Origin: Thalassospira lucentensis
GTDB lineage: Bacteria; Pseudomonadota; Alphaproteobacteria; Rhodospirillales; Thalassospiraceae
Length of the DNA: 64,000 bases
Direction: 5' to 3'
Assembly: GCF_032921865.1 (NCBI RefSeq)
Contig: NZ_CP136684.1
Location: forward strand, 2,887,001 to 2,951,000
The translations under genes and the position numbers were made by a program. Below, piece by piece: positions 54,262 through 63,140 of this stretch. Position 1 is the stretch's first letter. Each line of letters opens with the position of its first letter. The notes under the pieces are model-generated. The model saw nothing but the letters and a program-made list of their open reading frames with translations, searched no databases and was not told the origin of the DNA.

Positions 54262-55392
54262 CTAGTCACCGTCAAGCGCGTTAAACCCGCCGCCCAACTG
54301 TGTCGTGCCGCCAACATCGCCTTCGACCAGCGTATTGACGAAACTGACCTGCCCGGCAAAGTCGGCGAGTTTCTGATAACCGTCTGGCTGATCCAGAAGC
54401 TCGACAATCGATGGTGGCAGTTTATCAAGCGCATCCGCCATGGTTTGCCAGTTCAGCCTGAAGGACCGATCCAGAAGGCTGCTGTCGATCAGAGCTGACA
54501 GGCCTTTGCCTTCTTCGCCGGTATCACCCCACTTTCCGTCATAAATCGCAAACAGCCCGGTAAGGTTATGGGTGATATTGCGCAGGGACCGTTTGGATGT
54601 CGGGCTTTCGGCCCGGCTGGCTTTGCCGTCCTTTAGTCCGTTGCCAAGCGGACGGCCAAGTTTCTGACTGACAATGATCAGAAGTCCTTCGTGAAGCGCA
54701 CGATAAAGATCGGTCGCGGCAAATTTGGCATCCGGGTAATCCATGCTGTCCGGGCCGGCTTCCATCATGCCCTGGGCAAAAGCTGGCCATTCATCAACCA
54801 GTTCACCCGTCATGCGTTCCAGATTGGCGCCAATGGCCCCGCCATAACCGCACAGGAACACGCCATCCTCGTCATCATCCAAAAGCTTGGGTGACAGCTT
54901 GTCGTCAAACAGGACCTGCTCAAGCGCCGGAAAACCCTGCAAGGCAGCACTGGTTTCGGCGATTTTTTCCCGGTCGGTATAGATCGCGGGCTTGTCAAAC
55001 ATCAGTTTGCGAAACTGCCTTGTCGCTGTGCCATGTTTGTCGGGCCAGTATTCGATATGCTGATCGCGACCATTGGCCACCATCGGCCCCATGCGCCACG
55101 GCTGCACTTCCTGCCAGACATCCATGGCCGCGTGGAAATCCTCGCGCACCTCGTCAAGGCCATCCTGATCGGGTTCGGCACAGAAATCATCAATCCCCTC
55201 AGACAGATTGTCCGTTGCATCATGCAGCGCATCAAGCTTTGGCGGCATCACCACGCCCAGAAGATGTTCAAGAACCGGGCGGTAATTTTCATCGGGGATA
55301 TCGGCGCGTGCACCGGGCGGTGCCAACCCCACCGTCAGCAAGGCAGTTGCCCCCAAAAGGGCGGCTTTGCGAGTGTGACACAGGAAAGGCAT
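54262..55392 (-). CDS. Imelysin-family periplasmic protein, second copy (IrpA-like)
   Basis: 376 residues with a signal peptide (AALLGATALLTVGLAPPGARA). Helical imelysin fold: FHAAMDVWQEVQPWRMGPM, HIEYWPDKHGTATRQFRKLM, and a motif GFPALEQVLF where the other imelysin has GYHAIEFLLW. The GxHxxE-like site is thus altered (Pro for His) in this copy, as may be usual for this subfamily. Third gene of the operon. It probably takes part in periplasmic iron handling. Confidence 0.85.
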   Translation of the reverse strand: MPFLCHTRKAALLGATALLTVGLAPPGARADIPDENYRPVLEHLLGVVMPPKLDALHDATDNLSEGIDDFCAEPDQDGLDEVREDFHAAMDVWQEVQPWRMGPMVANGRDQHIEYWPDKHGTATRQFRKLMFDKPAIYTDREKIAETSAALQGFPALEQVLFDDKLSPKLLDDDEDGVFLCGYGGAIGANLERMTGELVDEWPAFAQGMMEAGPDSMDYPDAKFAATDLYRALHEGLLIIVSQKLGRPLGNGLKDGKASRAESPTSKRSLRNITHNLTGLFAIYDGKWGDTGEEGKGLSALIDSSLLDRSFRLNWQTMADALDKLPPSIVELLDQPDGYQKLADFAGQVSFVNTLVEGDVGGTTQLGGGFNALDGD

Positions 55393-55428
55393 GATATCCC
55401 CCGAACAGTAAGGCGTCTAAAACAAGGC

Positions 55429-56886
55429 TTACAAAGACTTCAGAAACGCGAGCAACTTGCTGCGATCCGATGATGGCAAGAATGTGACGGCGTCGCGCGC
55501 GGGTTTTGCCTCGCCCCCGTGCCACAATACGGCTTCCAGAATGCTGCGCGCCCGCCCGTCATGCAAGTAAGCGGCACGCGGATCGATTTCCTGCGCCCGG
55601 CCCAATCCCCAAAGGGGTGGCGTGCGCCATTCCGTGCCGCTGGCCTCGGCTTCGGGCCGATGATCGGCAAGCCCGTCACCCATATCATGCAGCAGAAGGT
55701 CGCTATACGGCCAGATCATTTGCCCGGATTGTTCCGGCATATCGGCACGTTCTGGCAATTGATAGCTTGGCGTGTGGCAGGATGCGCATCCGATTGAATT
55801 GAAAATCTCTCGCCCGGCCATGACATCCGGATCGGATGCGTTGGGCCGCATGGGAGGGGCGATGTTGCGCGCGTAATAAAGCACAAGGTCGGTAATCTGG
55901 TCATGGGCCTCAAGGTTATCGAACTCGGGATCGTTGCCATTCGGCGCACCGCGACAAAGGCTTTGGGCTTCGGTGCAGTCGCTGTATGCGTTCGGATAAA
56001 GCGGGGTTGAAAGGCCGATATCGAACTGGAATGCATTCTGGTTTTGCTGATCAAGGCTCGGCATTCCGGCCTTCCAGCCAAACCGCCCGATGGCAACCTC
56101 GTCCTTTGCAATATCCCAAACCCGGTTGACCCGGCCCGATATGCCGTTCCCGTCGCGATCCTGCGGATCGGCGTTGGCAAGCAGGATCTTATCTGGAATG
56201 GCTTCCAGCAATCCAAGCCCGATCATTGGCGGGGCAATGCGCGGTGAAATCATTACATCATCATGCAATGGCCCATAGGCCAGATCAGCTATGCCATAGG
56301 TCGGATGACGCAATTCGACCATGCTGCCATCGGCAAGCTCGATGGCCTGTGTATCATAACGGACAGTAACCTTGCCCTCGGCCGGGACGGACGGGATCGA
56401 AAAATCCTGAAACTGTCCGCCATAAACCGGATCGGGCAGGGTCGATACACGCCCCGTTGCCAGCAATTCCCGATCCGTATCATTTTGCGGCGGGATCGAT
56501 AGCCGTAACAACATGGATGTTGCCCCGGCTGATGGATCGTTTGCATCGACCGGATGACCGCGACCATTGCGGATATGGCACCCGTTGCACGCGCGCGAAT
56601 TAAACAGTGGTCCCAAACCGTCTGCAGCCTTGGTGCGCGTCGGGGCGGTTACCCAAAGCCTTTGAAAAAGGGCCTCGCCAAGCTTGAAATCAAGCCGCTT
56701 TTCAAAGGTCATATTGGCCGAATGATGGGTGAATGCCATCCGCCCGGTTTTCTTTTGCCATGTGGTTGCCCCGCCCGGCAGGCCATCGGCGGGCAATGTT
56801 TCGTCGGCAAATGCGGGTGTCATTGCCCCGAAAACAAGGGCGGTTGCAATCATGAAACGGGAAAGGCGCATGGCGGGAAGCTGCAT
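55429..56886 (-). CDS. Diheme c-type protein of the DUF1111 ('thiol oxidoreductase') family
   Basis: 485 residues. Signal peptide near residues 8-27 (FMIATALVFGAMTPAFA), then two heme-binding CxxCH motifs, CNGCH in FNSRACNGCHIRNGRG and CASCH in IGCASCHTPSYQLPE, with C-terminal RTPPLWGLG and YLHDGRARSILEAVLWHGG, typical of DUF1111/MauG-like electron-transfer proteins. It may oxidise or reduce iron in the periplasm for the imelysins. Second gene of the operon, 96 bases after the first. Confidence 0.9.
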   Translation of the reverse strand: MQLPAMRLSRFMIATALVFGAMTPAFADETLPADGLPGGATTWQKKTGRMAFTHHSANMTFEKRLDFKLGEALFQRLWVTAPTRTKAADGLGPLFNSRACNGCHIRNGRGHPVDANDPSAGATSMLLRLSIPPQNDTDRELLATGRVSTLPDPVYGGQFQDFSIPSVPAEGKVTVRYDTQAIELADGSMVELRHPTYGIADLAYGPLHDDVMISPRIAPPMIGLGLLEAIPDKILLANADPQDRDGNGISGRVNRVWDIAKDEVAIGRFGWKAGMPSLDQQNQNAFQFDIGLSTPLYPNAYSDCTEAQSLCRGAPNGNDPEFDNLEAHDQITDLVLYYARNIAPPMRPNASDPDVMAGREIFNSIGCASCHTPSYQLPERADMPEQSGQMIWPYSDLLLHDMGDGLADHRPEAEASGTEWRTPPLWGLGRAQEIDPRAAYLHDGRARSILEAVLWHGGEAKPARDAVTFLPSSDRSKLLAFLKSL

Positions 56887-56982
56887 GGAATTCTTCTAAT
56901 CGTAAAAGCGAAACGGCGGGAGAAAAATTCCCCCGCCGTCGGACTCATTTGGGGCATGACCCCGAATGCGGATCGTATCTGA

Positions 56983-58251
56983 TCAATTGATCGAGGTCGG
57001 ATTGTCAAGGCTGTCCGAACCTTCGAACTCGATCCCGTCAACGCCAATCGCGGCAACGATCTGTTCGATCGATTTGGTCTGATCGACCAGCGCATCGACA
57101 AAGGTCTGAACAACGGCATTGCCGTCTTCATTGTCCATCGCGATCAGCTGGTCGAAATGCTCGCCCGCCTGTGCGCGGCTGACCATGGCTTTACCCGCCA
57201 GAACCGATGCCGCCAGTTTGGCGCGCAGTTCGGTATCAAGGCCTTCATCCTTGGCGGCAACCATGTCCGAAAGCGATGCGCCTTCGACGACCGAACCGTC
57301 AACACGGGTATAGCGGCCAAGATAAACGTTCTGGATGCCCAGCGCGTCATAGTAGTGCGAATTGTGGGTATTGTCCGAGAAGCAGTCATGCTCTTCTTCC
57401 GGATCATGCAGCAACAGGCCAAGCTTGGTACGCTCGCCTGCCAATTCACCATAAGAAAGCGAACCCATGCCGGTCACAATCGCGGTCAGGCCCGGAACGC
57501 CATCACCTTCAAGGACAGTTGCGCGTGCTTCGCCACCATCGGCCCACTGTGCGGTCATCCATTCCAGATCGGAAACCAGAAGATCGGTTGCGGCTTTAAG
57601 ATAAGCGCCACGACGGTCGCAATTGCCATTGGTGCAGGCATCGCCTGCGGCATAGTCGGTCCAGGCGCGTGCACCGGCACCGGCTTCGGTCCCGTTCAGG
57701 TCCTGGCCCCACAGAAGGAATTCAATGGCATGGTAACCGGTGGCAACGTTGCTTTCAACGTCGTCAATTTCATGCAGGCTTTCGATCAGCGCGCCATCGA
57801 TGGTCGACGCATCAAGGGTTTTACCAGAAATGCTAAGGCTCGGATTGGCAACGACATTGGCGGTATAGGCCGGGTTTTCTTCGTTTTCCTCGCCGTAAAG
57901 ATCGGTTTCGACATAGTCGATCAGACCTTCGTCCAGCGGCCATGCGTTAACCTTGCCTTCCCAGTCGTCGACAATCGCGTTGCCGAAACGGTAAACTTCG
58001 GTCTGCTGATAGGGCACACGTGAAGCCAGCCATGCGGATTTCGCTGCATCAAAAGTTGCCTGCGACGGATCAGAAACCAGCGCGTTGACAGCAGACTGAA
58101 GCTGCTTGGCGGTGGTAACCGAGTCTTCGTAACCGGCATGTGCGATATCGGCATAGGTGGTCAGGACGTCTTTTGCGCCCGGCGCGGCATAGGCCTGTGC
58201 GCCAAGGGTGGATGCCAGTGCAGCCATCCCCAGAATTTTAACGAGTTTCAT
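56983..58251 (-). CDS. irpA: Imelysin-family iron-regulated periplasmic protein IrpA
   Basis: 422 residues from ATG 58251 (an in-frame ATG at 58290 is rejected because the signal peptide KILGMAALASTLGAQAYA begins at the later one). Imelysin domain with the GxHxxE metal-binding motif intact in TGYHAIEFLLWGQDLNGTEA; DYVETDLYGEENEENPAYTA and SDNTHNSHYYDALGIQNVYL are also characteristic. First gene of the operon, with a Fur-like box in its upstream region, so expression under iron starvation is expected. Confidence 0.92.
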   Translation of the reverse strand: MKLVKILGMAALASTLGAQAYAAPGAKDVLTTYADIAHAGYEDSVTTAKQLQSAVNALVSDPSQATFDAAKSAWLASRVPYQQTEVYRFGNAIVDDWEGKVNAWPLDEGLIDYVETDLYGEENEENPAYTANVVANPSLSISGKTLDASTIDGALIESLHEIDDVESNVATGYHAIEFLLWGQDLNGTEAGAGARAWTDYAAGDACTNGNCDRRGAYLKAATDLLVSDLEWMTAQWADGGEARATVLEGDGVPGLTAIVTGMGSLSYGELAGERTKLGLLLHDPEEEHDCFSDNTHNSHYYDALGIQNVYLGRYTRVDGSVVEGASLSDMVAAKDEGLDTELRAKLAASVLAGKAMVSRAQAGEHFDQLIAMDNEDGNAVVQTFVDALVDQTKSIEQIVAAIGVDGIEFEGSDSLDNPTSIN

Positions 58252-58324
58252 AGGAGTTCCCATCTGTCCCTGAAGGTGAGCCAAGGGCATAGCCCATCAT
58301 GCTTCCGCATAATAGTTACTGCTT

Positions 58325-58343
58325 GTGATAATGATTTGCAAAC
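58325..58343 (-). promoter_or_regulatory. Fur-like box upstream of irpA
   Basis: The minus strand reads TTTGCAAATCATTATCACA (about 58343-58325), close to alphaproteobacterial Fur boxes (TGCAAATCATT.GCA). It is about 74 bases upstream of the irpA ATG. Confidence 0.65.
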
Positions 58344-58482
58344 TTCAAATATCTCAACAAGCAGATTTTCCACATTTTTTGCTGTGATAACCGGAATTTG
58401 ACCTGCACTTTCGGCCGGATCGGGGCATCATCACAATCTTGCATTATTTGCCCGCGCAAAAAGCAGAAAAGGGGACCTGCGT

Positions 58483-59184
58483 ATGAGCGATCAGATGGAA
58501 CCGCAAAAAACCGTCCGGCTTTGGGATTTTCCCGTGCGCCTGTTTCACTGGGCGCTGGTGATCGCGATTGTGACATCCTGGTGGTCCAATCAGGAAGTCA
58601 TGATCGATATCCATGCGATTTCAGGATACAGCGTGCTCGCACTCGTACTTTTTCGCATCATCTGGGGATTTGTCGGCAGTTCGAACGCGCGCTTTACCGG
58701 CTTCCTTGCCGGACCGCGCAAGGTGATCGGCTATATGCGCAAACTTCCAAACGGCTCGGCCCGCGACCTGACTTATCCGGGGCATAATCCGGCGGGCGGC
58801 TGGATGGTTGTGGTGCTGATCCTGCTCGTGGCGATACAGGCAATAAGCGGCCTTTTCACCAGCGAGGATACCTTCCTGTTCTTTGACGGTCCGCTGGTTG
58901 CCTATGTCAGTTCCGATTTTGCCAGCACGATGAATTTCATTCACCATACCAATATCAATCTGATTTACGCAGCGGTAGCACTGCATGTTCTGGCCGCGAT
59001 CTTCTATCTGATGATCAAACGCGAAAACCTGATCGGTGCAATGATCACCGGCATGCGTAAAGTCCCAGAAAGTGTCGCCACCGGTTTCATGCAAATCCGC
59101 TTTGCGTCCCCAATCCTCGGGATCGCGATTCTTGTGGTTTGCGGGCTAGCAGTGTGGGGGATGGTCACGCTGGCGCGCGGATAA
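58483..59184 (+). CDS. Cytochrome b561-type membrane protein
   Basis: 233 residues, four main helices plus a C-terminal helix. The cytochrome b561/Ni-Fe hydrogenase b-type pattern is seen: VRLWDFPVRLFHWALVIAIV (heme His), DIHAISGYSVLALVLFRIIWG, and INLIYAAVALHVLAAIFYLM with further histidines. It probably moves electrons between quinol and a periplasmic c-type cytochrome; the convergent cytochrome c-prime gene and the DUF1111 diheme protein are candidates. It is divergent from irpA by 231 bases. Confidence 0.85.
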   Translation: MSDQMEPQKTVRLWDFPVRLFHWALVIAIVTSWWSNQEVMIDIHAISGYSVLALVLFRIIWGFVGSSNARFTGFLAGPRKVIGYMRKLPNGSARDLTYPGHNPAGGWMVVVLILLVAIQAISGLFTSEDTFLFFDGPLVAYVSSDFASTMNFIHHTNINLIYAAVALHVLAAIFYLMIKRENLIGAMITGMRKVPESVATGFMQIRFASPILGIAILVVCGLAVWGMVTLARG

Positions 59185-59189
59185 AGAAA

Positions 59190-59259
59190 TCCCCGAAAGG
59201 CTTTTCCTGTCGTGCTGCCGGGGGAGGGCAGCAGGGGGGATGACAGGGCCTTTCGGGGA
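59190..59259. terminator. Nested long inverted repeat between converging cytochrome genes
   Basis: Outer arms TCCCCGAAAGGC (59190-59201) and GCCTTTCGGGGA (59248-59259) match perfectly; inner arms CCTGTC (59206-59211) with GACAGG (59242-59247) and GCTGCC (59214-59219) with GGCAGC (59227-59232) continue the stem to a small loop. It probably ends both converging transcripts although no strong U-run is present. Confidence 0.65.
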
Positions 59260-59295
59260 CGTCCGAGCTTGCTCGTGCCCGGTATCTTCGATCTG

Positions 59296-59760
59296 TTACT
59301 TCGAACGGTATTCGTCGTGGCAGCCTTTGCAGGATTTGCCAAGTTCGCCAAGGGCGGCACCCATTGCGCCCTTGTCACCGGCTGCGGCCGCAAGGTTCAT
59401 CGCCGCGGTTTTCATTTCCGGGAAACGGCCCGAAAAATCGTCCCAGTTTGTCCAGACATCCGGTTTGGCGGTTGTTTTTACCGATGCGTCGGCTGTATTG
59501 GGTTCGAACGCGGCCGGGGCGGCAGTGGCGGAAAACGCAATGCCATTGGCAAGGTTGCGGATCACACCATCGGGCAGTTCGCACTGGCCCTTCATGTAGC
59601 AGCCAAGTGTCCCCATCGCACCACCGATGCCATCCATCAGCATCTGACGGGTTTGAACGGTTTCGTTATCCATCGCCTCGTCGGCCTGTGCAGTACCAAA
59701 TACCCCCAGACCAAGGGCAAGGGATGCGGTCATCAAACCGGCGGTCACAATATGCTTCAT
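59296..59760 (-). CDS. Cytochrome c-prime
   Basis: 154 residues with signal peptide (IVTAGLMTASLALGLGVFGTAQA). Four-helix-bundle cytochrome with a single C-terminal heme motif CKGCHDEYR, the class II position. It may bind NO or work in electron transfer. Length and ALGELGKSCKGCH are typical. Convergent with the cytochrome b561 gene. Confidence 0.9.
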   Translation of the reverse strand: MKHIVTAGLMTASLALGLGVFGTAQADEAMDNETVQTRQMLMDGIGGAMGTLGCYMKGQCELPDGVIRNLANGIAFSATAAPAAFEPNTADASVKTTAKPDVWTNWDDFSGRFPEMKTAAMNLAAAAGDKGAMGAALGELGKSCKGCHDEYRSK

Positions 59761-59976
59761 GGCTCTCTCGTTGGTTGTCTCTCTGAAACTCTCTGACGGA
59801 TCGGGGTATTGCGAGCGACCCCGGGTCTTTTATTTCTTATATTAAGGTCACAAGCATTGTTGCCTATGACTTGTCGGTGCGCTTAGTCTCCCAATTGCGC
59901 CCCGAAATTCGGAATCACAACCGCGTGATCACCGAATAAATTATTGTAAATGACGTGCACAAGGAAACGCCCCCAA

Positions 59977-61491
59977 ATGTCCGCTGTGTCCAACGCCGCC
60001 CCCGATGCCAGCCAAACCGCCATTTCCAATGGCAGATCGCGCGCCCGCAGGCTGATCGCCGACTGGAACCTTGATAAGGCATTTATCAATGGCGAATGGG
60101 CACGTGCTGATTCGCGCGAAGCCATTGATGTGTATGATCCGGCAACCGGCAAGGTGATCGGCGATGTGCCCTTCATGCGGACATCCGAGGCACGGCGCGC
60201 GATTGATGCAGCGGATGCGGCATTTCCGGCATGGTCGCGCATGCTGGCAAAGGATCGGTCCGGCTACCTCAAACGCTGGCGCGATCTTTTGGAACAGTAT
60301 CAGGATGATCTTGCCGCCCTGATCACGCTTGAACAGGGTAAACCCTATGATCAGGCATTGCGCGAAGTGGTCGGCGCCATTGCCTATGCCGAATGGTATG
60401 CCGAGGAAGCCAAGCGCGCCTATGGCCAAACCATGCCCGCGACCCAGCGTGATCGGCGCGTGGTTGTGCAGAAACATCCCGTTGGTGTGGTGGCGGCGAT
60501 CACGCCATGGAACTTCCCGCTGACCATGGTCGTGCGCAAATGTGCCCCGGCGCTGGCGGCGGGGTGCACAATTGTTGTCAAACCGGCCGAAGATACCCCG
60601 ATTTCCGCCCTTGCCGCCGCCAAACTTGCCGAAATGGCCGGCTTCCCGGCGGGGGTGTTTAACGTCGTGACCGGCCAGCCCATGCCGATTGGCGAGGCCC
60701 TGACAGGGGATCCGCGCGTGCGGATGCTGTCCTTCACCGGCTCGACCGAGGTCGGCAAACGGCTGATGGTGCAATGTGCGCCGACGGTCAAGAAACTGTC
60801 GCTGGAACTGGGCGGCAATGCGCCCTTCATCGTGATGGATGATGCCGATATTGATGCCGCCGTGGCCGGGGCCATGATTTCCAAATTCCGCAACAGCGGC
60901 CAGACCTGCGTCTGTGCCAACCGCATTTTCGTGCAGGACGGGGTTTATGAAAGCTTTGTCGAAAAATTCATCGCCGCAAGTCATGCGCAGACCATCGGTA
61001 ACGGCTTCATTCCCGGTACGGATATTGGCCCGCTGATCAATCGTCAGGCGGTGGCAAAAGTTGAACGATTGATCGATGATGCGAAAAAACGTGGCGCGAC
61101 CCTGCATTACGGTGCTGACCGCCCCGAAGAAGGCCACTTCATTCGGCCGCTGGTGATGACCGATGTGTCCCTTGATACCGATTGCTTTAACGAGGAACTG
61201 TTTGCCCCGGTTGCGCCGATCTATCGTTTCAGAACCGAGGCCGAGGTGATCGAACTTTCCAACCGGGTACGTGCGGGTCTGTCGTCTTACCTTTTCAGTC
61301 GTGATATCGGCCGTATCCAGCGGATCGCCGATGGGCTTGAAACCGGGGTGGTTGGTATCAACGATGGCACCACGTCCCACGAAGGTGCGCCGTTTGGCGG
61401 CGTGAAGGAAAGCGGGCAGGGCCGCGAAGGCGGTCATTGGGGGCTGGAAGAATATCTTGAACCCAAATATCTGAATTATGCCCTGGGCTGA
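59977..61491 (+). CDS. gabD: Succinate-semialdehyde-type NAD(P) aldehyde dehydrogenase
   Basis: 504 residues from ATG 59977 (AAGGAAA upstream). ALDH fold: TPWNFPLTMVVRKCAPALAA, FTGSTEVGKRL, LELGGNAPFIVMDDADID (general base Glu), RNSGQTCVCANRIF (catalytic Cys), and the C-terminal GGVKESGQGREGGHWGLEEY. The C-V-C-A-N arrangement and overall pattern match GabD. It oxidises succinate semialdehyde to succinate. There is no gabT or transporter nearby. Confidence 0.88.
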   Translation: MSAVSNAAPDASQTAISNGRSRARRLIADWNLDKAFINGEWARADSREAIDVYDPATGKVIGDVPFMRTSEARRAIDAADAAFPAWSRMLAKDRSGYLKRWRDLLEQYQDDLAALITLEQGKPYDQALREVVGAIAYAEWYAEEAKRAYGQTMPATQRDRRVVVQKHPVGVVAAITPWNFPLTMVVRKCAPALAAGCTIVVKPAEDTPISALAAAKLAEMAGFPAGVFNVVTGQPMPIGEALTGDPRVRMLSFTGSTEVGKRLMVQCAPTVKKLSLELGGNAPFIVMDDADIDAAVAGAMISKFRNSGQTCVCANRIFVQDGVYESFVEKFIAASHAQTIGNGFIPGTDIGPLINRQAVAKVERLIDDAKKRGATLHYGADRPEEGHFIRPLVMTDVSLDTDCFNEELFAPVAPIYRFRTEAEVIELSNRVRAGLSSYLFSRDIGRIQRIADGLETGVVGINDGTTSHEGAPFGGVKESGQGREGGHWGLEEYLEPKYLNYALG

Positions 61492-62015
61492 ACCCGCGAA
61501 TATTCGCCGACTTTCGTGCCATAATTCGAAGATCGCAGAACGGCAATTTTGCGCACCACTATTGCCGTTCTGCGATTTCTTAATCAGCCATGCAAAATTG
61601 AACGGTGTGCAGTTCCCGGAATCGAGTCTGCAATTTAAAGCCGTTTTGTCGGCAAATTGCCATTTAAGACCCCGTCTGAAGCATCAGAAACGCCCTGTTT
61701 GATCTGCCTCAATCCCTTTATACGCAAAGGATAGAGGTCTAATTGATCCGGCCTGTTCGGATTGTGTTTGAACTGTGTAAAACAGGTCGGGGAAAATTTC
61801 GTTCAAGTTGAATGGCTTATTTGTCATGAGACAATCATGCGTCTTTCGGATGAAATGATTATGACGGACTTGTGTCTGGATATGCGTCAAATGCATGGGT
61901 GAGGTGAAAAAACTCGTCTCGTAGGATCGAATAAACAGGCGTACACCGGCTTCAGAACAAATCAACGCGAAACCGGAGCGCACATAGCTCCGCCTGTTAT
62001 GGAAAGGATAAAGCC
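61492..62015. other. Intergenic region downstream of gabD, 524 bases
   Basis: Holds the gabD terminator (61532-61580). The rest is AT-rich. A 99-residue minus-strand ORF (61684-61983) has no ribosome-binding site or recognisable domain and is not called. The last 100 bases likely carry the promoter of the 52-residue gene. Confidence 0.5.
61532..61580 (+). terminator. gabD terminator, 16-bp perfect stem
   Basis: ATCGCAGAACGGCAAT (61532-61547) and ATTGCCGTTCTGCGAT (61561-61576) pair perfectly around a 13-base loop, followed by TTCTTAAT. Confidence 0.8.
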
Positions 62016-62174
62016 ATGCGTCGTTATGGTGATTACGATCTGACCACGCTGCAGCGCGAAGCCGAAAAACTCCGTGCTCAGGCGATCCGCAAAGCCGTTG
62101 TTACTTTGGCCCGCAAAATTGCTTCCCTGTTTGGCGGTAACCGCCTTCCGGGTGGCCGTCCGGCTGGTGCCTAA
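62016..62174 (+). CDS. Small basic protein of unknown function
   Basis: 52 residues: MRRYGDYDLTTLQREAEKLR then AQAIRKAVVTLARKIASLFG and a Gly/Pro/Arg tail (GNRLPGGRPAGA). The middle is an amphipathic basic helix, similar in style to DUF1127-like small alphaproteobacterial proteins, but I do not claim the family. AAAGGA eight bases before ATG and a strong terminator downstream support a real gene. Confidence 0.75.
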   Translation: MRRYGDYDLTTLQREAEKLRAQAIRKAVVTLARKIASLFGGNRLPGGRPAGA

Positions 62175-62215
62175 GCTTAACGCTTGGCGATGAATACCGG
62201 GTCGAATGACCCAAG

Positions 62216-62250
62216 AAACACCCCCGCATTCCTCCCATGCGGGGGTGTTT
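62216..62250 (+). terminator. Terminator of the 52-residue gene
   Basis: AAACACCCCCGCAT (62216-62229) and ATGCGGGGGTGTTT (62237-62250) form a perfect 14-bp stem. Confidence 0.88.
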
Positions 62251-62341
62251 TGATTCCCATCCCCACCACAGGGCTTCACGCCACCGTCCGGTCCCGCTAT
62301 TAAGGGGAATAACCAGATAACCCGATTGCGGAGCGTGCCTG

Positions 62342-63127
62342 ATGAAACTTGCCCATTATGCCTTTGGCGAAGAAAACCGTGACAATGGCACGCTTGTGAT
62401 CCTGCACGGGCTGTTCGGGCAGGCGCGTAACTGGACCGCCATCGCGCGGCGTCTGGCGGAAAAGTATCACGTGGTCACCGCCGATCTTCGCAATCATGGC
62501 CGGTCCGACTGGGACATGAACATGACCTATCCGGCGATGGCATCGGACATCGCCGAGCTGATCCGGGATGTTGCCAATGGCCCGGTCCACCTGATCGGAC
62601 ATTCGATGGGGGGCAAGGCATCAATGGTGCTGACCCTGTCACAGGATGCGGATTTGGTTGCCGATCTGGTTGTGGTTGATATTGCGCCTGTGACCTATGA
62701 CCATGACTATACCGGCTATATCAGTGCCATGAAGTCGGTGGATTTCGATGCAGTATCGCGGCGCGCCGAAGTCGAAGATGCACTTGTCAGTGGCGTTTCG
62801 GAAAAGGGCGTGCGTCAGTTCCTGGCGCAGAATGTCGCGACCGACAAGGAAACCGGCAAAATGTCATGGCAGGTCAATATCGATGCCATGGCCAACCACC
62901 TTTCCGACATTACCGGCTGGCCCGAAACGGTGGGGGGCAGTTTTGATCGCGATGTGCTGTTCATATCCGGTGCCAATTCGCATTATGTTGATCCCAAGGA
63001 TCGCGATCACATCAAGTCGCTGTTTCCCAAGGCGGCCTTTACCAGCATCAAGGGCGCAGGCCACTGGGTTCACGCCGAAAAACCCGATGCGGTATTGCTG
63101 ACCCTGTCTGCCTTTCTGAACCGCTGA
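62342..63127 (+). CDS. Alpha/beta hydrolase (YbfF-type esterase)
   Basis: 261 residues. Oxyanion-hole motif LHGLFGQARNW, DLRNHGRSDWDMNMTYPAMA, the nucleophile elbow IGHSMGGKAS (Ser), and the catalytic His in KGAGHWVHAEKPDAV. These match YbfF-like esterases/thioesterases. No signal peptide, so cytoplasmic. The substrate is unknown. The Nudix gene follows 14 bases later. Confidence 0.88.
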   Translation: MKLAHYAFGEENRDNGTLVILHGLFGQARNWTAIARRLAEKYHVVTADLRNHGRSDWDMNMTYPAMASDIAELIRDVANGPVHLIGHSMGGKASMVLTLSQDADLVADLVVVDIAPVTYDHDYTGYISAMKSVDFDAVSRRAEVEDALVSGVSEKGVRQFLAQNVATDKETGKMSWQVNIDAMANHLSDITGWPETVGGSFDRDVLFISGANSHYVDPKDRDHIKSLFPKAAFTSIKGAGHWVHAEKPDAVLLTLSAFLNR

Positions 63128-63140
63128 CGGATATTTTGAC

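Noticed and set aside
54262..55392. Inactivated imelysin because of Pro in GFPALE
   Set aside because: The rest of the protein is full length and the change may be normal for this subfamily, so I do not call it a pseudogene.
59941..61437. 498-residue minus-strand ORF opposite gabD
   Set aside because: Antisense shadow of a clear aldehyde dehydrogenase.
61684..61983. 99-residue minus-strand ORF downstream of gabD
   Set aside because: No ribosome-binding site or domain; AT-rich noncoding appearance.
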